Positions 8,085 to 16,847 of a stretch of 64,000 nt of DNA are shown one piece after another. The stretch's first letter is position 1. Every line of letters starts with the position of its first letter. Origin of the DNA: UBA7672 sp041166025 (GTDB taxonomy: Bacteria > Pseudomonadota > Alphaproteobacteria > Caulobacterales > Hyphomonadaceae); NCBI GenBank assembly GCA_041166025.1, contig JBEAMJ010000046.1:1-64000 (forward strand), in the 5' to 3' direction. The translations under genes were made by a program, and so were the position numbers. A model generated the notes under the pieces. The model saw only the letters and a program-made list of their open reading frames with translations, was not told the DNA's origin and ran no database searches.

Positions 8085-8798
8085 TCAGGCCTTCAGGTTG
8101 AGCAGGGATAGGAATTCGCGGCGCAGCGCAGGATCCTTGAGGAAGGACCCGCGCATCACCGAGTTGATCATCTTGGTCTCGTTGTCGCGCACGCCGCGCC
8201 AGTGCATACAGAAATGATCGGCCTCCATCACGACGGCGAGGCCGTCGGGGCGGACCTTGTCGATCAGCAACTCGGCCATCTGCGTGATGGCTTCCTCCTG
8301 GATCTGCGGGCGCGACATGATCCATTCGGCGAGGCGGGAGTACTTCGAAAGGCCGATCAGGTTCGAGTGCTCATTTGGCATCAGGCCGATCCAGAGCCGG
8401 CCCATGATGGGGCAGAGATGGTGGCTGCAGGCCGAGCGCACAGTGATCGGGCCGACGATCATCAGCTCGTTCAGCATGGCCGCGTTGGGAAACTCAGTCA
8501 CGGGCGGGGCGGGGTGATAGCGGCCGTGGAAGACCTCGTTGAGATACATCTTGGCCACGCGCTTCGCGGTCTCGTTGGTGTTGTGGTCGCTGTCGGTGTC
8601 GATCACCAGGCTGTCGAGCACGCCCTTGAGCTTGCCCTCGACCTCGGCCTGCAGGGCCTCGAGGTCGCCGGGTTCGAGGAAGGCCGAGATGTTGTCGTTG
8701 GCATGGAAGCGCCGCTTCGCCTTGACGATCCGCGCACGGATGCGGGCGGAGATGGGCTCCTGCGGCTTCGATAGGGGCAGTTTGGGTGTGTCGTTCAT
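8085..8798 (-). CDS. folE: GTP cyclohydrolase I
   Basis: Converts GTP to 7,8-dihydroneopterin triphosphate, the first step to folates and pterins. The 237-residue protein has the zinc ligands C124 and H127 in SACSHHLCPI and C197 in ADHFCMHWRGV, and the substrate loop GLSKYSRLAEW. The N-terminal 45 residues are a variable extension. It is upstream of and nearly abuts the BLUF gene. In light-inducible photolyase clusters of other proteobacteria folE is thought to supply antenna pterin. That role is plausible here but not shown. Confidence 0.95.
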   Translation of the reverse strand: MNDTPKLPLSKPQEPISARIRARIVKAKRRFHANDNISAFLEPGDLEALQAEVEGKLKGVLDSLVIDTDSDHNTNETAKRVAKMYLNEVFHGRYHPAPPVTEFPNAAMLNELMIVGPITVRSACSHHLCPIMGRLWIGLMPNEHSNLIGLSKYSRLAEWIMSRPQIQEEAITQMAELLIDKVRPDGLAVVMEADHFCMHWRGVRDNETKMINSVMRGSFLKDPALRREFLSLLNLKA

Positions 8799-8855
8799 CA
8801 GGTGTCCTTCATAGGCGTTCGGGCTAGGCCTCGTCGATGGGCCGGTTCGCGAAAG

Positions 8856-9587
8856 TCATGGCGGGATTTCCTGACCGTCCCAGCCAAAAAGGTGGCCTGT
8901 TTGCTCCGGCTTGAGGCGATCTAGCGTCCGAAGAAGGTGGCCCGCGGCCGTTTGTGGATCGAACAGGCGATCAGGCGCGATGCCGGTCTGGAAGGGCCTA
9001 GATAGGGCTGTGTCTACAGTGCCCGGATGTAAGGCTGCGCAGACGGCCAGTGGGTGCGTACGCGCCACTTCGATCGAAAAGCAACGGACCAGCATGTTGA
9101 GGGCGGCTTTCGCGGCGCGATAGCTGTGCCATCCGCCGAGCCTGTTGTCGGAGATCGATCCGACCCGTGCCGAGATGACGGCAAACAAGCTTCGCTGGTG
9201 GCGAGGCAATCTGGGCAGGACGTGGCGGGCGATCATCGCCGGGCCGATGGCGTTGATCGCAAACGATTCGGTCATCTGCTCAGGGTCAAGCGTGCGCAGG
9301 GTTTTTTCGGGAGCCATGTTGGCGCCGTGCAGCAGTCCGGTGGAGACGATCACCAGGTGCGGCGTGGCGATGGTGTTGGCGGCAGCAGCCAGCGATGCGT
9401 GGTCGTTGAAGTCGAACCTGAATGGGATGGTCCGGTCGTGCAGCGCATCGATTGGGCTACGTGAGCCGGCATGGATGCGGCCGCAGCGGGGATCGGAGGC
9501 AAGGTGGTGCAGGAGGGCGCCGCCGACTCCGCCAGAGGCGCCAAACACGACGGCCGTGTATCCGTCAGGAAGCGAAGAAAGTGTCAC
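8856..9587 (-). CDS. Short-chain dehydrogenase, C-factor-like
   Basis: An SDR of 243 residues with the nucleotide-binding VVFGASGGVGGAL near the start, NAIGPAMIARHVLP, the catalytic Ser in VISARVGS and the YRAAK catalytic Tyr-Lys pair. HPGTVDT follows as in CsgA/C-factor-like SDRs. The start is GTG (9585-9587) with a weak GGGAAAA upstream. It lies 57 bp before folE on the same strand and may be co-transcribed. SDRs of this kind occur with folE and photolyase genes in light-responsive clusters, from memory. The substrate is unknown. Confidence 0.85.
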   Translation of the reverse strand: MTLSSLPDGYTAVVFGASGGVGGALLHHLASDPRCGRIHAGSRSPIDALHDRTIPFRFDFNDHASLAAAANTIATPHLVIVSTGLLHGANMAPEKTLRTLDPEQMTESFAINAIGPAMIARHVLPRLPRHQRSLFAVISARVGSISDNRLGGWHSYRAAKAALNMLVRCFSIEVARTHPLAVCAALHPGTVDTALSRPFQTGIAPDRLFDPQTAAGHLLRTLDRLKPEQTGHLFGWDGQEIPP

Positions 9588-9717
9588 GGGGATTTTCCCA
9601 GCGCGCGACGCCTCGATCCGGGAGGAACGGAGTTGCGTAAGATATGGGCGGAAAAAGCACTCATGTTCCTTTTACGCAGGCTGACGGGCAGGAGTTTTCC
9701 GGCGCGGCAAATTGTTG

Positions 9718-9924
9718 ATGACGGGTGATTGGATGGGTACGCCTGAGTATAGAGTGTCGCCAGGCAAGAGACGCGGCAAGGCCGACCTGCCCTCAAAAGC
9801 GTGTGTGGCCTGCGGCCGGCCCTTCTCGTGGCGCAAGAAATGGGAACGGTGCTGGGACGAAGTCCGGTACTGCTCGGATCGCTGCAGGCGAGAGCAGCGG
9901 GCGGACTTATCGAGCAGAGGATGA
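9718..9924 (+). CDS. DUF2256 small zinc-finger-like protein
   Basis: A 68-residue protein with the complete DUF2256 signature: KADLPSKACVACGRPFSWRK, WDEVRYCSDRCRR. The paired CxxC and CxxxC suggest a metal site. ATG 9718 and ATG 9733 are both possible and neither has a clear ribosome binding site. The gene is divergent from the SDR. DUF2256 proteins are commonly found beside photolyase/cryptochrome genes; no photolyase is in this window. The function is unknown. Confidence 0.8.
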   Translation: MTGDWMGTPEYRVSPGKRRGKADLPSKACVACGRPFSWRKKWERCWDEVRYCSDRCRREQRADLSSRG

Positions 9925-10002
9925 CTTTGCAGCCGACAGTCGGCTGCTTGCCATTTGGTGGGTGCGGTCGCAGTCTTGGCGCAACGCAGGACGGAGAGTG
10001 TG

Positions 10003-11547
10003 ATGCGGCGCGTGCGGACGTTGGCGGCGGCTTTCCTGATCGTGACGGCGACGCCGGCGTGTGCGCAGGTGAGCCCGCCCGCAGAGCCGCTCGCGCCTGA
10101 GTGGCAGCTCCCGCTAGCTTCGATCGACGAACGCATGTTGGCCTTCCAGGAAGAGGCGCACATTCCGGGAATGGTGTGGGGCGTGGTGAGGGACGGCCGG
10201 TTACTGCATTTCACAGCCAACGGCGTGCAGAGCATCGAGACGGGCGAGCCCGTGAAGGCCCACACGTTGTTCCGCATCGCGTCGATGAGCAAGGCGTTCA
10301 CCGCGCTGGCGATTCTCAAGCTGCGCGACGAGGGCAGACTGCAGCTCGACGCTCTGGCCGAGACCTATGTGCCCGAGATGAAGGGCTGGACCTATCCGAC
10401 GAGTGACTCGCCGCGGATCCGCGTGCGCGATCTTCTGAGTCATGTCGGCGGGTTCGTGACCGACGATCCTTGGGGCGACCGGCAGCAGGTACTCAGCGAA
10501 GCGACGTTCACGCAGATGCTTCGCGACGGTATGCCGTTCACGCGTCCCCCGCAGACGCAGTTCGAGTATTCGAATTTCGGCTATGCCCTGCTGGGTCGGA
10601 TCGTCACCAACGTGTCTGGGCGGCCGTTTGACCAGTACATTATGGCCGAGATCATGCGGCCGCTCGGCATGACCGACACCCGCTATGAGGTGCGTGACGC
10701 GCCGGTGGAGCGGACGGCTGTGGGCTACCGATGGGAGAATGAGGCATGGTCGCCCGAGCCGGTGATGCAGCATGGCGCGTTCGGCGCGATGGGCGGCGTC
10801 CAGACCAGCGCGAATGACTATGTGAAATGGATCGCTTTCCTGTTGAACGCATGGCCAGCACGCGATGGCGCCGATGCGGGGCCGGTGAAGCGGTCCACCG
10901 TGCGTGAGCTGGCGCAGGGGCTCAACTTCCTGTCCAACCCGCGCCGCCCCGGGTTGGAGGAGGGGCAGACGTGCGCGTTTGCCCAGGCCTATGCCATGGG
11001 TTTCATCGCGGCTCGCGATTGCGACCTCGGCTTTACGCTAACCCATGGCGGCGGGTTTCCAGGCTACGGCTCCAACCTGCTGCTGTTGCCGGAGCACGGA
11101 GTGGGCCTCTTTGTCTTCGCGAATCGCACCTATGCAGGCCCGGGAAACGTGAACCGGCTGGCGGCGCTGGAGCTGAACAAGGCGGGTGTGCTGAAGCGGC
11201 CCGACTGGCCCGTGAGTACAACGCTGGCCGAAGCGCACAAGGCCGTGGCTGCGATGTATGCGGCTGGCTCTGTGGAGCCCGGCCGCAGCATCCTCGCCAT
11301 GAACTTTCTGATGGACCGGTCAGCGGAAAACTGGGCGGGCGAGTTCGCTCGGCTCAAGGATGAGGCTGGCGCGTGCAAGGTGCAGGCGCCGGAGGAGTTT
11401 GGCGCCAGCGGCAATCTCTCAGGATACTTCACCTGGGCCTGCGCGAACGGCCAACTGCTGGGCAATATCCTGCTGGCGCCGACACACACAACGGGCATCC
11501 AGGCGCTGGGCTTCAGGTTCGTGGCGTCGGAGGCGGGCGCGCAGTAG
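10003..11547 (+). CDS. Secreted serine hydrolase, beta-lactamase class C family
   Basis: A 514-residue exported enzyme. The first 22 residues (MRRVRTLAAAFLIVTATPAC) form a signal peptide, and GGAGAG upstream supports ATG 10003. The three family motifs are all present: S94-M-S-K97, YSN in FEYSNFGYALLGRI, and HGG in THGGGFPGYGSN. The last 150 residues form a separate C-terminal domain with two cysteines. AmpC-like beta-lactamases, D-aminopeptidases and esterases share this layout. Its extra C-terminal domain makes a peptidase or esterase more likely than a resistance enzyme. Confidence 0.88.
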   Translation: MRRVRTLAAAFLIVTATPACAQVSPPAEPLAPEWQLPLASIDERMLAFQEEAHIPGMVWGVVRDGRLLHFTANGVQSIETGEPVKAHTLFRIASMSKAFTALAILKLRDEGRLQLDALAETYVPEMKGWTYPTSDSPRIRVRDLLSHVGGFVTDDPWGDRQQVLSEATFTQMLRDGMPFTRPPQTQFEYSNFGYALLGRIVTNVSGRPFDQYIMAEIMRPLGMTDTRYEVRDAPVERTAVGYRWENEAWSPEPVMQHGAFGAMGGVQTSANDYVKWIAFLLNAWPARDGADAGPVKRSTVRELAQGLNFLSNPRRPGLEEGQTCAFAQAYAMGFIAARDCDLGFTLTHGGGFPGYGSNLLLLPEHGVGLFVFANRTYAGPGNVNRLAALELNKAGVLKRPDWPVSTTLAEAHKAVAAMYAAGSVEPGRSILAMNFLMDRSAENWAGEFARLKDEAGACKVQAPEEFGASGNLSGYFTWACANGQLLGNILLAPTHTTGIQALGFRFVASEAGAQ

Positions 11548-11621
11548 CTCGGCTGCAGGTTGAATCCGTCGCATGCCGGCCCCATTTGGCCGGGATGCTC
11601 CCACATGATAGCTCCCCGGGC

Positions 11622-12554
11622 ATGGCTGCTAACCCCATGCATCACGATCCCCTTGGCGCCGGCGACGATTTCGTAGCCACGTTCCAGATCGAGGACACGT
11701 CCGTGCGTGGCCGTATCGCGCGCCTGGGGGACGGTGTGCTCGATCCCATTCTCAAGCGCCATGCGTATCCGCGATGGGCGGCCTACCTGCTCGGCGAGGC
11801 GGTGACGCTGGCTGTGCTGGTGTCGGCGTCACTGAAATTCGACGGTAAGGTGATGGTGCAGGCGCAGGGCGAGGGACCTGTGTCGCTGATGGTGGCTGAG
11901 GCGCGCTCGGACGGCGGCGTGCGCGGCTATCTGCGCCTCAATCAGGAAAAGTGGGACTTTGTCGATCGCGTCAACAAGGGCCAGCGCCCGCACATTCCGC
12001 AGGCGCTGGGCCGAGGCGTGATGGCGCTGCTGCTGCAGCCGAACGATCCCAATCAGCAGCCCTGGCAAAGCATGGTGCCTATCGAGGGCGCAACGCTGTC
12101 CGATTGCGCGCAGATGTGGTTCTCCCAGTCAGAGCAGGTGCCGACGCGCGTGAAGCTGGCGGTTGCGGAGATCTCCGAGCCTGGCGGCACGAAGCGCTGG
12201 CGCTCGGGCGGTGCGCTGATCCAGCAGGTTGCGGGCGATGCGGCGCGCGGCGACACGGACGAGCCGTGGGACAATGCGCGGCACTTATTCGGCACGATCG
12301 AGGACATGGAGCTGGTCGATCCCGACGTGCCGTCGGGCACGCTTTTGTTCCGCCTGTTCCACGAGAGCGGCGTGCGGTTGGAAACGCCAAAGGCGCTGAA
12401 GGACAAATGCACCTGCTCGGACGAGAAGCTGCTGACCACTCTGCGGCAGATGCCTCGTGAGGAGATTGCGACGCTGGCCGAGGCCGACGGTGCGATTACG
12501 GCGGACTGCCAGTTCTGCGGTCGGCTCTATCGCTTTCCGATTGCGACGATCTGA
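11622..12554 (+). CDS. hslO: Hsp33 redox-regulated chaperone
   Basis: A cytoplasmic holdase activated by oxidative unfolding. The 310-residue protein ends with the zinc-binding redox switch: CTC near residue 265, then about 30 residues later CQFC in DCQFCGRLYRF. Four cysteines bind zinc when reduced. The N-terminal domain follows the family pattern. ATG 11622 lacks a strong ribosome binding site, and ATG 11637 is an alternative. In other alphaproteobacteria hslO sits directly behind argF, so its present place marks one end of an inserted block. Confidence 0.95.
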   Translation: MAANPMHHDPLGAGDDFVATFQIEDTSVRGRIARLGDGVLDPILKRHAYPRWAAYLLGEAVTLAVLVSASLKFDGKVMVQAQGEGPVSLMVAEARSDGGVRGYLRLNQEKWDFVDRVNKGQRPHIPQALGRGVMALLLQPNDPNQQPWQSMVPIEGATLSDCAQMWFSQSEQVPTRVKLAVAEISEPGGTKRWRSGGALIQQVAGDAARGDTDEPWDNARHLFGTIEDMELVDPDVPSGTLLFRLFHESGVRLETPKALKDKCTCSDEKLLTTLRQMPREEIATLAEADGAITADCQFCGRLYRFPIATI

Positions 12555-12573
12555 AGGGAGACGCGCCGCAGGC

Positions 12574-14052
12574 TCAGATCTGCGGCGGCTGCTTGTTGGG
12601 TCCGGCTGCCCCGCGTTTCAGCAGCTTCATAAGTCGCGAAGCATCCGCGCCAATGCGGGTCAAGGACAGCCAGGCGCCGGTGGCGCAGGCTGCGGTCACA
12701 GCGGCAAGCAGAATGAGCGTGACGATGTCCCACACCGGACGGGCGCGCATGAATGCGAAGTCGAGGCTGTGGAGGCCGCTTTCCCACCAGCGGTAACGCT
12801 TGGCGGTCGCATCGACGATGCGCGCATCACCTGTGGTGGCGTTGATGTAGACGTGCGTCTCATCCGGATCGGCGAGCGTGACGCGCCAAACCGGCAGGTC
12901 GACCGGCTGTTTGTGGCCATAATAGAAATCGTCCTCGGCGGTCAGCTGGTCCAGCCGGGCAGAGGCGAGGAGACCGGTTTGTGCAGCAAGTCCAGAAGCG
13001 ATCTCGTCGCGCGTTAGTGGGACGGGGCCGTTGCTCCCGAGACGCGTCTGCGTTCCCTCGCGCGCGATAGCGATCAGGTAGGGCTGGCCCATGAAGGGCG
13101 CGGTGCGGAGAATGACGGTGTCCGCCAAGTCTCCGTCGGCGCGCGCACGATCGAGGATGGCGCGTGTATCGGCCCAGGTCATGTCGCTAGCGAGGTCGTT
13201 ACGTGTGATGGAAGGCTTGCTTTCAAAAAGCCCCCACGGTGTCATGGTGAGGAGGCCCGAGAAGGTCCAGGTGAGCACCAGAACGCCGACGCAAGTACCT
13301 AGCACATGGTGCCACATCCACATCTGGCGATTGCGGTAGGGCCACCATGCGCCGGACGCGCCGCGCAGGCGGAGGAAGCCTATCACCAGGCCGGTGATGA
13401 CGAGAAAGCAACCGATGGCGGCAGACCAGACGACGATGTCGTTCCAGAGGCGGACGTTCTCGCGCAGCAGGGTTGGGTAGAGCCAGTGCGGGATGGCGCC
13501 GAGCCAGTTCCAGAAGCGCTCGTGCGCGTTAACGTCCTGCACGATTTCGCCGGTCCTGCCATCGACATAGATCCAGCTGCTCGCGGCATCGTCAAATTTC
13601 ACGCGCCAGAGCGGCTGCCAGCGACGGGCCCCTTGGACCGACCACTGATCGACGCGAATGGTCTCGATGGCGGCCACCTTCGCCGGAATCTTCTGGCCCG
13701 CAGCCCATGCGGCCGCGGTGGCGCGGATGACTGATTCATTGAGGGTGTCGAGCTCATCACCGGTGGCGAGCGAATAGGTCTCGGGGCCGTCGGCGCCGGT
13801 CATTCGAAGGACTGGCTCGCCGCTCAGCATCTCGATGCGCGCGGCGCCGACGGGCGTGTCGTCGCTGATTGGAAGCGGGGTGCAGCAGCGGGAGAGGTCG
13901 AGGGGTTCGAGTGCGGCCTGCCGTTCTGCGGTCGTCGTTCCTGGCCACGGCTGGTACATCATCACGAAGCCGGAGAGGCACCAGACGGTCATCAGCACGC
14001 CAAGCACGACGCCGACATAGCGGTGCGTGACGATGAGTGCTTTCAGGATCAT
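12574..14052 (-). CDS. PepSY-associated transmembrane protein
   Basis: A 492-residue inner-membrane protein with an N-terminal helix (residues about 10-32), two central helices near 190 and 240, and a C-terminal helix near 450. PepSY-type periplasmic domains lie between them, including YVDGRTGEIVQDV and YINATTGDARIVD, which are classic PepSY hairpins. Such proteins often sit beside TonB receptors and are proposed to reduce ferric chelates or help metal release in the periplasm. It follows the TonB receptor gene by 55 bp with a strong hairpin in between, so the two are one transcriptional unit. Confidence 0.85.
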   Translation of the reverse strand: MILKALIVTHRYVGVVLGVLMTVWCLSGFVMMYQPWPGTTTAERQAALEPLDLSRCCTPLPISDDTPVGAARIEMLSGEPVLRMTGADGPETYSLATGDELDTLNESVIRATAAAWAAGQKIPAKVAAIETIRVDQWSVQGARRWQPLWRVKFDDAASSWIYVDGRTGEIVQDVNAHERFWNWLGAIPHWLYPTLLRENVRLWNDIVVWSAAIGCFLVITGLVIGFLRLRGASGAWWPYRNRQMWMWHHVLGTCVGVLVLTWTFSGLLTMTPWGLFESKPSITRNDLASDMTWADTRAILDRARADGDLADTVILRTAPFMGQPYLIAIAREGTQTRLGSNGPVPLTRDEIASGLAAQTGLLASARLDQLTAEDDFYYGHKQPVDLPVWRVTLADPDETHVYINATTGDARIVDATAKRYRWWESGLHSLDFAFMRARPVWDIVTLILLAAVTAACATGAWLSLTRIGADASRLMKLLKRGAAGPNKQPPQI

Positions 14053-14064
14053 CCACTCGCTCCA

Positions 14065-14098
14065 GCGCCGCTTCCGGGGGGAGGGCCGGAAGCGGCGC
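14065..14098 (-). other. Intercistronic hairpin between TonB receptor and PepSY genes
   Basis: GCGCCGCTTCCGG (14065-14077) and its exact complement CCGGAAGCGGCGC (14086-14098) form a 13-bp stem with an 8-nt loop. No T tract follows on either strand, so it is more likely an RNA-stabilising or attenuating element than a terminator. Confidence 0.65.
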
Positions 14099-14107
14099 CC
14101 GTCCCCC

Positions 14108-16165
14108 CTAGAAGCCGTAGGTGTAGGTCAGATGCAGGGTCTGGGGAACGCCGCGGAAGCCGAATACGAAGGCCGGCGTGGTGTCGAACCCTGCTAGCGG
14201 GGCCGAGCGGCCGACACCCGTACGGTAGTCTTCGTCCAGCGCATTCTCGAGGCGGGCGGTGATCTTGTGCTTCTGCGCGTCATCGATGAAGACGTGGGCT
14301 GCGAGATCGAGGACCATGTAGTCGCCGTAATCAATGATGCCGAAGCCAGCGAGGGGCGTACTACGAAGCTCGCCAACCCACAGTGCCGAGACGTCTGCGC
14401 CCCACTGGCCGCCAACATAGCTGCCGGCGACTTTCCCATAGGAGCGCGGAATGCGGGCAAGCTGTGCACCGCCCTCGATGCTCGTCTCGGCGTCGGTGTA
14501 ACTGGCGACAGCCGTGAACCCGTTCCCGAAATCGGCAGCGGCGAACAGCTCGAAGCCGCGCACTTCAACCGTGCCGGGCAGGTTGCGGTAGAAGCCCTCG
14601 TTGAAGAAGGACGGATCGAGGTTCGGATATAGCAGCGCACAGTTGGTGGCGGGGTTGCTGGCGTCACAATCCTCGAACTGGATACGGTTCTCGATGTCGC
14701 GCGCGAACCACGACGCCTGCCAGGAGATCGCGGGACCGGCCTCGACCTCGCCGCCGAGACCGATGTTGATGTTATCGCCCTCCTCGGCTTCGAGGTTGGG
14801 ATTGCCGAGTGTCGAGAAAGGATCGATGGCGTAGAGTTGTTCGGCTGTAGGGAGCAGGAAGCTCGTACCCACATTGCCTTGCGCATAGAGCCAGGGCGCG
14901 AAGTCGTAACGCGCCGAGGCATTCCACACGGTAACGCTGGCTCCTGTGCCTTCGCTGTGCCTGGCGCCGATCGCGATGGAGCCGTTGCTGATGAGTTCGT
15001 CTGTCGAGCGCAGCTGACCGAAGATGGCGTGAACTTCCTCTTCCTGTTCTGCGATCAGGAGAACCTCATCCTTGCCGGAATACTGCTGGTAGTCGTAGCC
15101 GGCGAGATACTCGAACGGTCCGCCGGGAGTGAACTTGGCGAGGGCGTTGATCCCCTTGTCCTCGAAGCCCCAGAAGGTCGCGTCGTCCGTGACCACCTGG
15201 CCCGCGAACCCAGGGCCAGCGCCCGCGTTGGCAAGCTGATTCCGGATCGTGGTGTAGGTCGAATCCCAGTCGTGCCAGTAGCCTTTGATGAGGACCTGAG
15301 CCCAGTCGGCGGCCTCGATGTCCACGCCGAGACTGGCAATGTCTTCGTCGCGCTCGTTCTTTGAGTAGGCAACGAGGCGCGGGTTGGTGAAGTCGACGCG
15401 TGCATCGGTGTGCTGGTATCGCGCGTCGATGGCGACGCGATCGCCCAACTCGAAGCGGTACTTGCCGCCGAAGTTGAGAAGGTCGCCGCTGCGGTCTCGA
15501 TCGGTGGAGCTGGGGGCCCAGGCGTCATACGTTTCGAAGCCGTCAGTTTTGTCCTGCGAGGCGAACAGGACGTAATTGCCCGGACCCGCCTCGCCGCGGA
15601 TATAGCCGTCGACATGGAGGCTGTCGTTCGTGTCGCCGCCGATCGAAACGCGCCCGTTGAAGCCATCCGTATAGCCGCGGGTGACGAAGTTGATGACGCC
15701 GGCCGCCGACTGGGTCCCGTAGAAGAGGCCCTGGCCCCCTTTCAGCACCTCGATCCGCTCGATCATCGCTGCGGGCAGCGTGTCGCTCATCGTTGTCGAA
15801 TAGAGGCGGTTGTTGATGCGCACGCCATCGACCAAGAGCAACATGTCCTGCGTGCGCGAGCCCTGGAGCGAGATGTCCATGTAGCTGAACGGGCCGCCCC
15901 GGGTGGCCACAAACAGGCCAGGAACCTGCATCTGGAGCGCCTGCTGGGCGTCGACATAGACGTTGTTGCGAAGGGTTTCGTCGGTGACGACTTCCACGTC
16001 GGACCCGTACCTTGCCAGTTCCTGCGGCAGGGTTTCCTCGATCGTGACCCCGACGACCACCACGCGGTCCTCGTCCGGTGATGGGCCCTGGGCAAGGGCG
16101 CCGGGGGCGGACAAGCTGAGCGCCAGGAGGCTTGCGCCACAGGCCAGCAGGGCGCGATTACGCAT
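14108..16165 (-). CDS. TonB-dependent outer-membrane receptor
   Basis: A 685-residue receptor. After a signal peptide (residues 1-26, ending ALAQ) comes a plug domain with the TonB-box-like DRVVVVGV, the LLLVDGVRINN and IERIEVLKGGQGLFYGTQSA motifs. The rest is a 22-strand barrel ending in an aromatic residue (HLTYTYGF). ATG 16165 is favoured over ATG 16192 because CAGGTG precedes it and the signal peptide begins directly. With the downstream PepSY protein it probably imports a metal chelate; whether iron, copper or another metal cannot be told. Two TGTAACGG repeats lie upstream. Confidence 0.92.
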   Translation of the reverse strand: MRNRALLACGASLLALSLSAPGALAQGPSPDEDRVVVVGVTIEETLPQELARYGSDVEVVTDETLRNNVYVDAQQALQMQVPGLFVATRGGPFSYMDISLQGSRTQDMLLLVDGVRINNRLYSTTMSDTLPAAMIERIEVLKGGQGLFYGTQSAAGVINFVTRGYTDGFNGRVSIGGDTNDSLHVDGYIRGEAGPGNYVLFASQDKTDGFETYDAWAPSSTDRDRSGDLLNFGGKYRFELGDRVAIDARYQHTDARVDFTNPRLVAYSKNERDEDIASLGVDIEAADWAQVLIKGYWHDWDSTYTTIRNQLANAGAGPGFAGQVVTDDATFWGFEDKGINALAKFTPGGPFEYLAGYDYQQYSGKDEVLLIAEQEEEVHAIFGQLRSTDELISNGSIAIGARHSEGTGASVTVWNASARYDFAPWLYAQGNVGTSFLLPTAEQLYAIDPFSTLGNPNLEAEEGDNINIGLGGEVEAGPAISWQASWFARDIENRIQFEDCDASNPATNCALLYPNLDPSFFNEGFYRNLPGTVEVRGFELFAAADFGNGFTAVASYTDAETSIEGGAQLARIPRSYGKVAGSYVGGQWGADVSALWVGELRSTPLAGFGIIDYGDYMVLDLAAHVFIDDAQKHKITARLENALDEDYRTGVGRSAPLAGFDTTPAFVFGFRGVPQTLHLTYTYGF

Positions 16166-16269
16166 AGTGATGAGCACCTGTGATTCCTTCATGTCCGCCG
16201 CCGCAGGCGAGGATGCGGCGTCTCAACGGAGTTTGGTAGGAAAAGCGTGCGTCGTCAGGGAGTTAATTA

Positions 16270-16289
16270 CCGTTACAGCTGCCGTTACA
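16270..16289 (-). promoter_or_regulatory. Direct-repeat operator candidate upstream of the TonB receptor
   Basis: On the minus strand TGTAACGG occurs twice, 12 bp apart, giving TGTAAC-N6-TGTAAC. Tandem hexamers of this spacing are typical of OmpR-family response regulators. The site lies about 105 bp before the receptor start, behind the apaG stop. No regulator gene is adjacent. Confidence 0.4.
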
Positions 16290-16336
16290 TACCGTAGCAA
16301 GGCATTCGCCGCTGCGTAACAGCCGGCTCGGCGCTG

Positions 16337-16741
16337 TCAGTTGGGACGGCGGACGTCATAGGGGCTGTCGAGCGCGAAAAGGGGAATTTGTGCTTCAACG
16401 CTTGCTCCGGTTTCGTCCTCGAAGCGATAGGCACCCTGCATCATGCCGGACGGCGTGGTGAGGGGGCAGCCAGAGGAATATTCGAACCGGGCGCCTGGTC
16501 GCAGGATGGGCTGCTTGCCGACAACACCCGCGCCATCAACATGTTGGATGCGGCCGTCGCCGTCGGTGATACGCCAATGGCGGGTCATCAGCTGCAGCGT
16601 GCGACCACCGCGGTTCTCGATTTCGACATGGTAGGCCCAGAGGAAGTGGTCGTCAGCGGGCGAGCTTTCGGCCTGCATGAAGACCGGGCGCACGCGGATG
16701 CACACGCCATTCGTTTCGGCTTCGTAGGGATAGGCGTTCAT
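16337..16741 (-). CDS. apaG: ApaG protein
   Basis: A 134-residue single-domain protein of the ApaG family (fibronectin III-like fold). Family strings seen are GVCIRVRPVF, FLWAYHVEIENRGG, LMTRHWRITDG, VGKQPILRPGARFEYSSGCP and GMMQGAYRFED. It was linked genetically to Co2+ and Mg2+ homeostasis in enterobacteria, but the molecular role is unsettled. It is the third member of the argDF-hslO-apaG-metZ-dcd neighbourhood. The strong terminator at 16784 separates it from yceI upstream. Confidence 0.93.
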   Translation of the reverse strand: MNAYPYEAETNGVCIRVRPVFMQAESSPADDHFLWAYHVEIENRGGRTLQLMTRHWRITDGDGRIQHVDGAGVVGKQPILRPGARFEYSSGCPLTTPSGMMQGAYRFEDETGASVEAQIPLFALDSPYDVRRPN

Positions 16742-16783
16742 CGCTCGCCCTCCAGGACTCGTAATTGGTCGAGGCGGAGGCTA

Positions 16784-16819
16784 ACGAAGAAAGGGCGCGG
16801 ACCTCAAGGGTCCGCGCCC
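16784..16819 (-). terminator. Rho-independent terminator of yceI
   Basis: On the minus strand an 11-bp GGGCGCGGACC/GGTCCGCGCCC stem (16793-16803 with 16809-16819) has a 5-nt loop and is followed by CTTTCTTCG. It begins 28 bp past the yceI stop. Confidence 0.85.
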
Positions 16820-16847
16820 AAATCCCCCGTCAGGCGAGATGCGCAGC

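Noticed and set aside
9588..9717. EcfG-type promoter (GGAAC) between the SDR and DUF2256
   Set aside because: GGAAC is present near 9630, but no GTT lies at 16-18 nt spacing on either strand.
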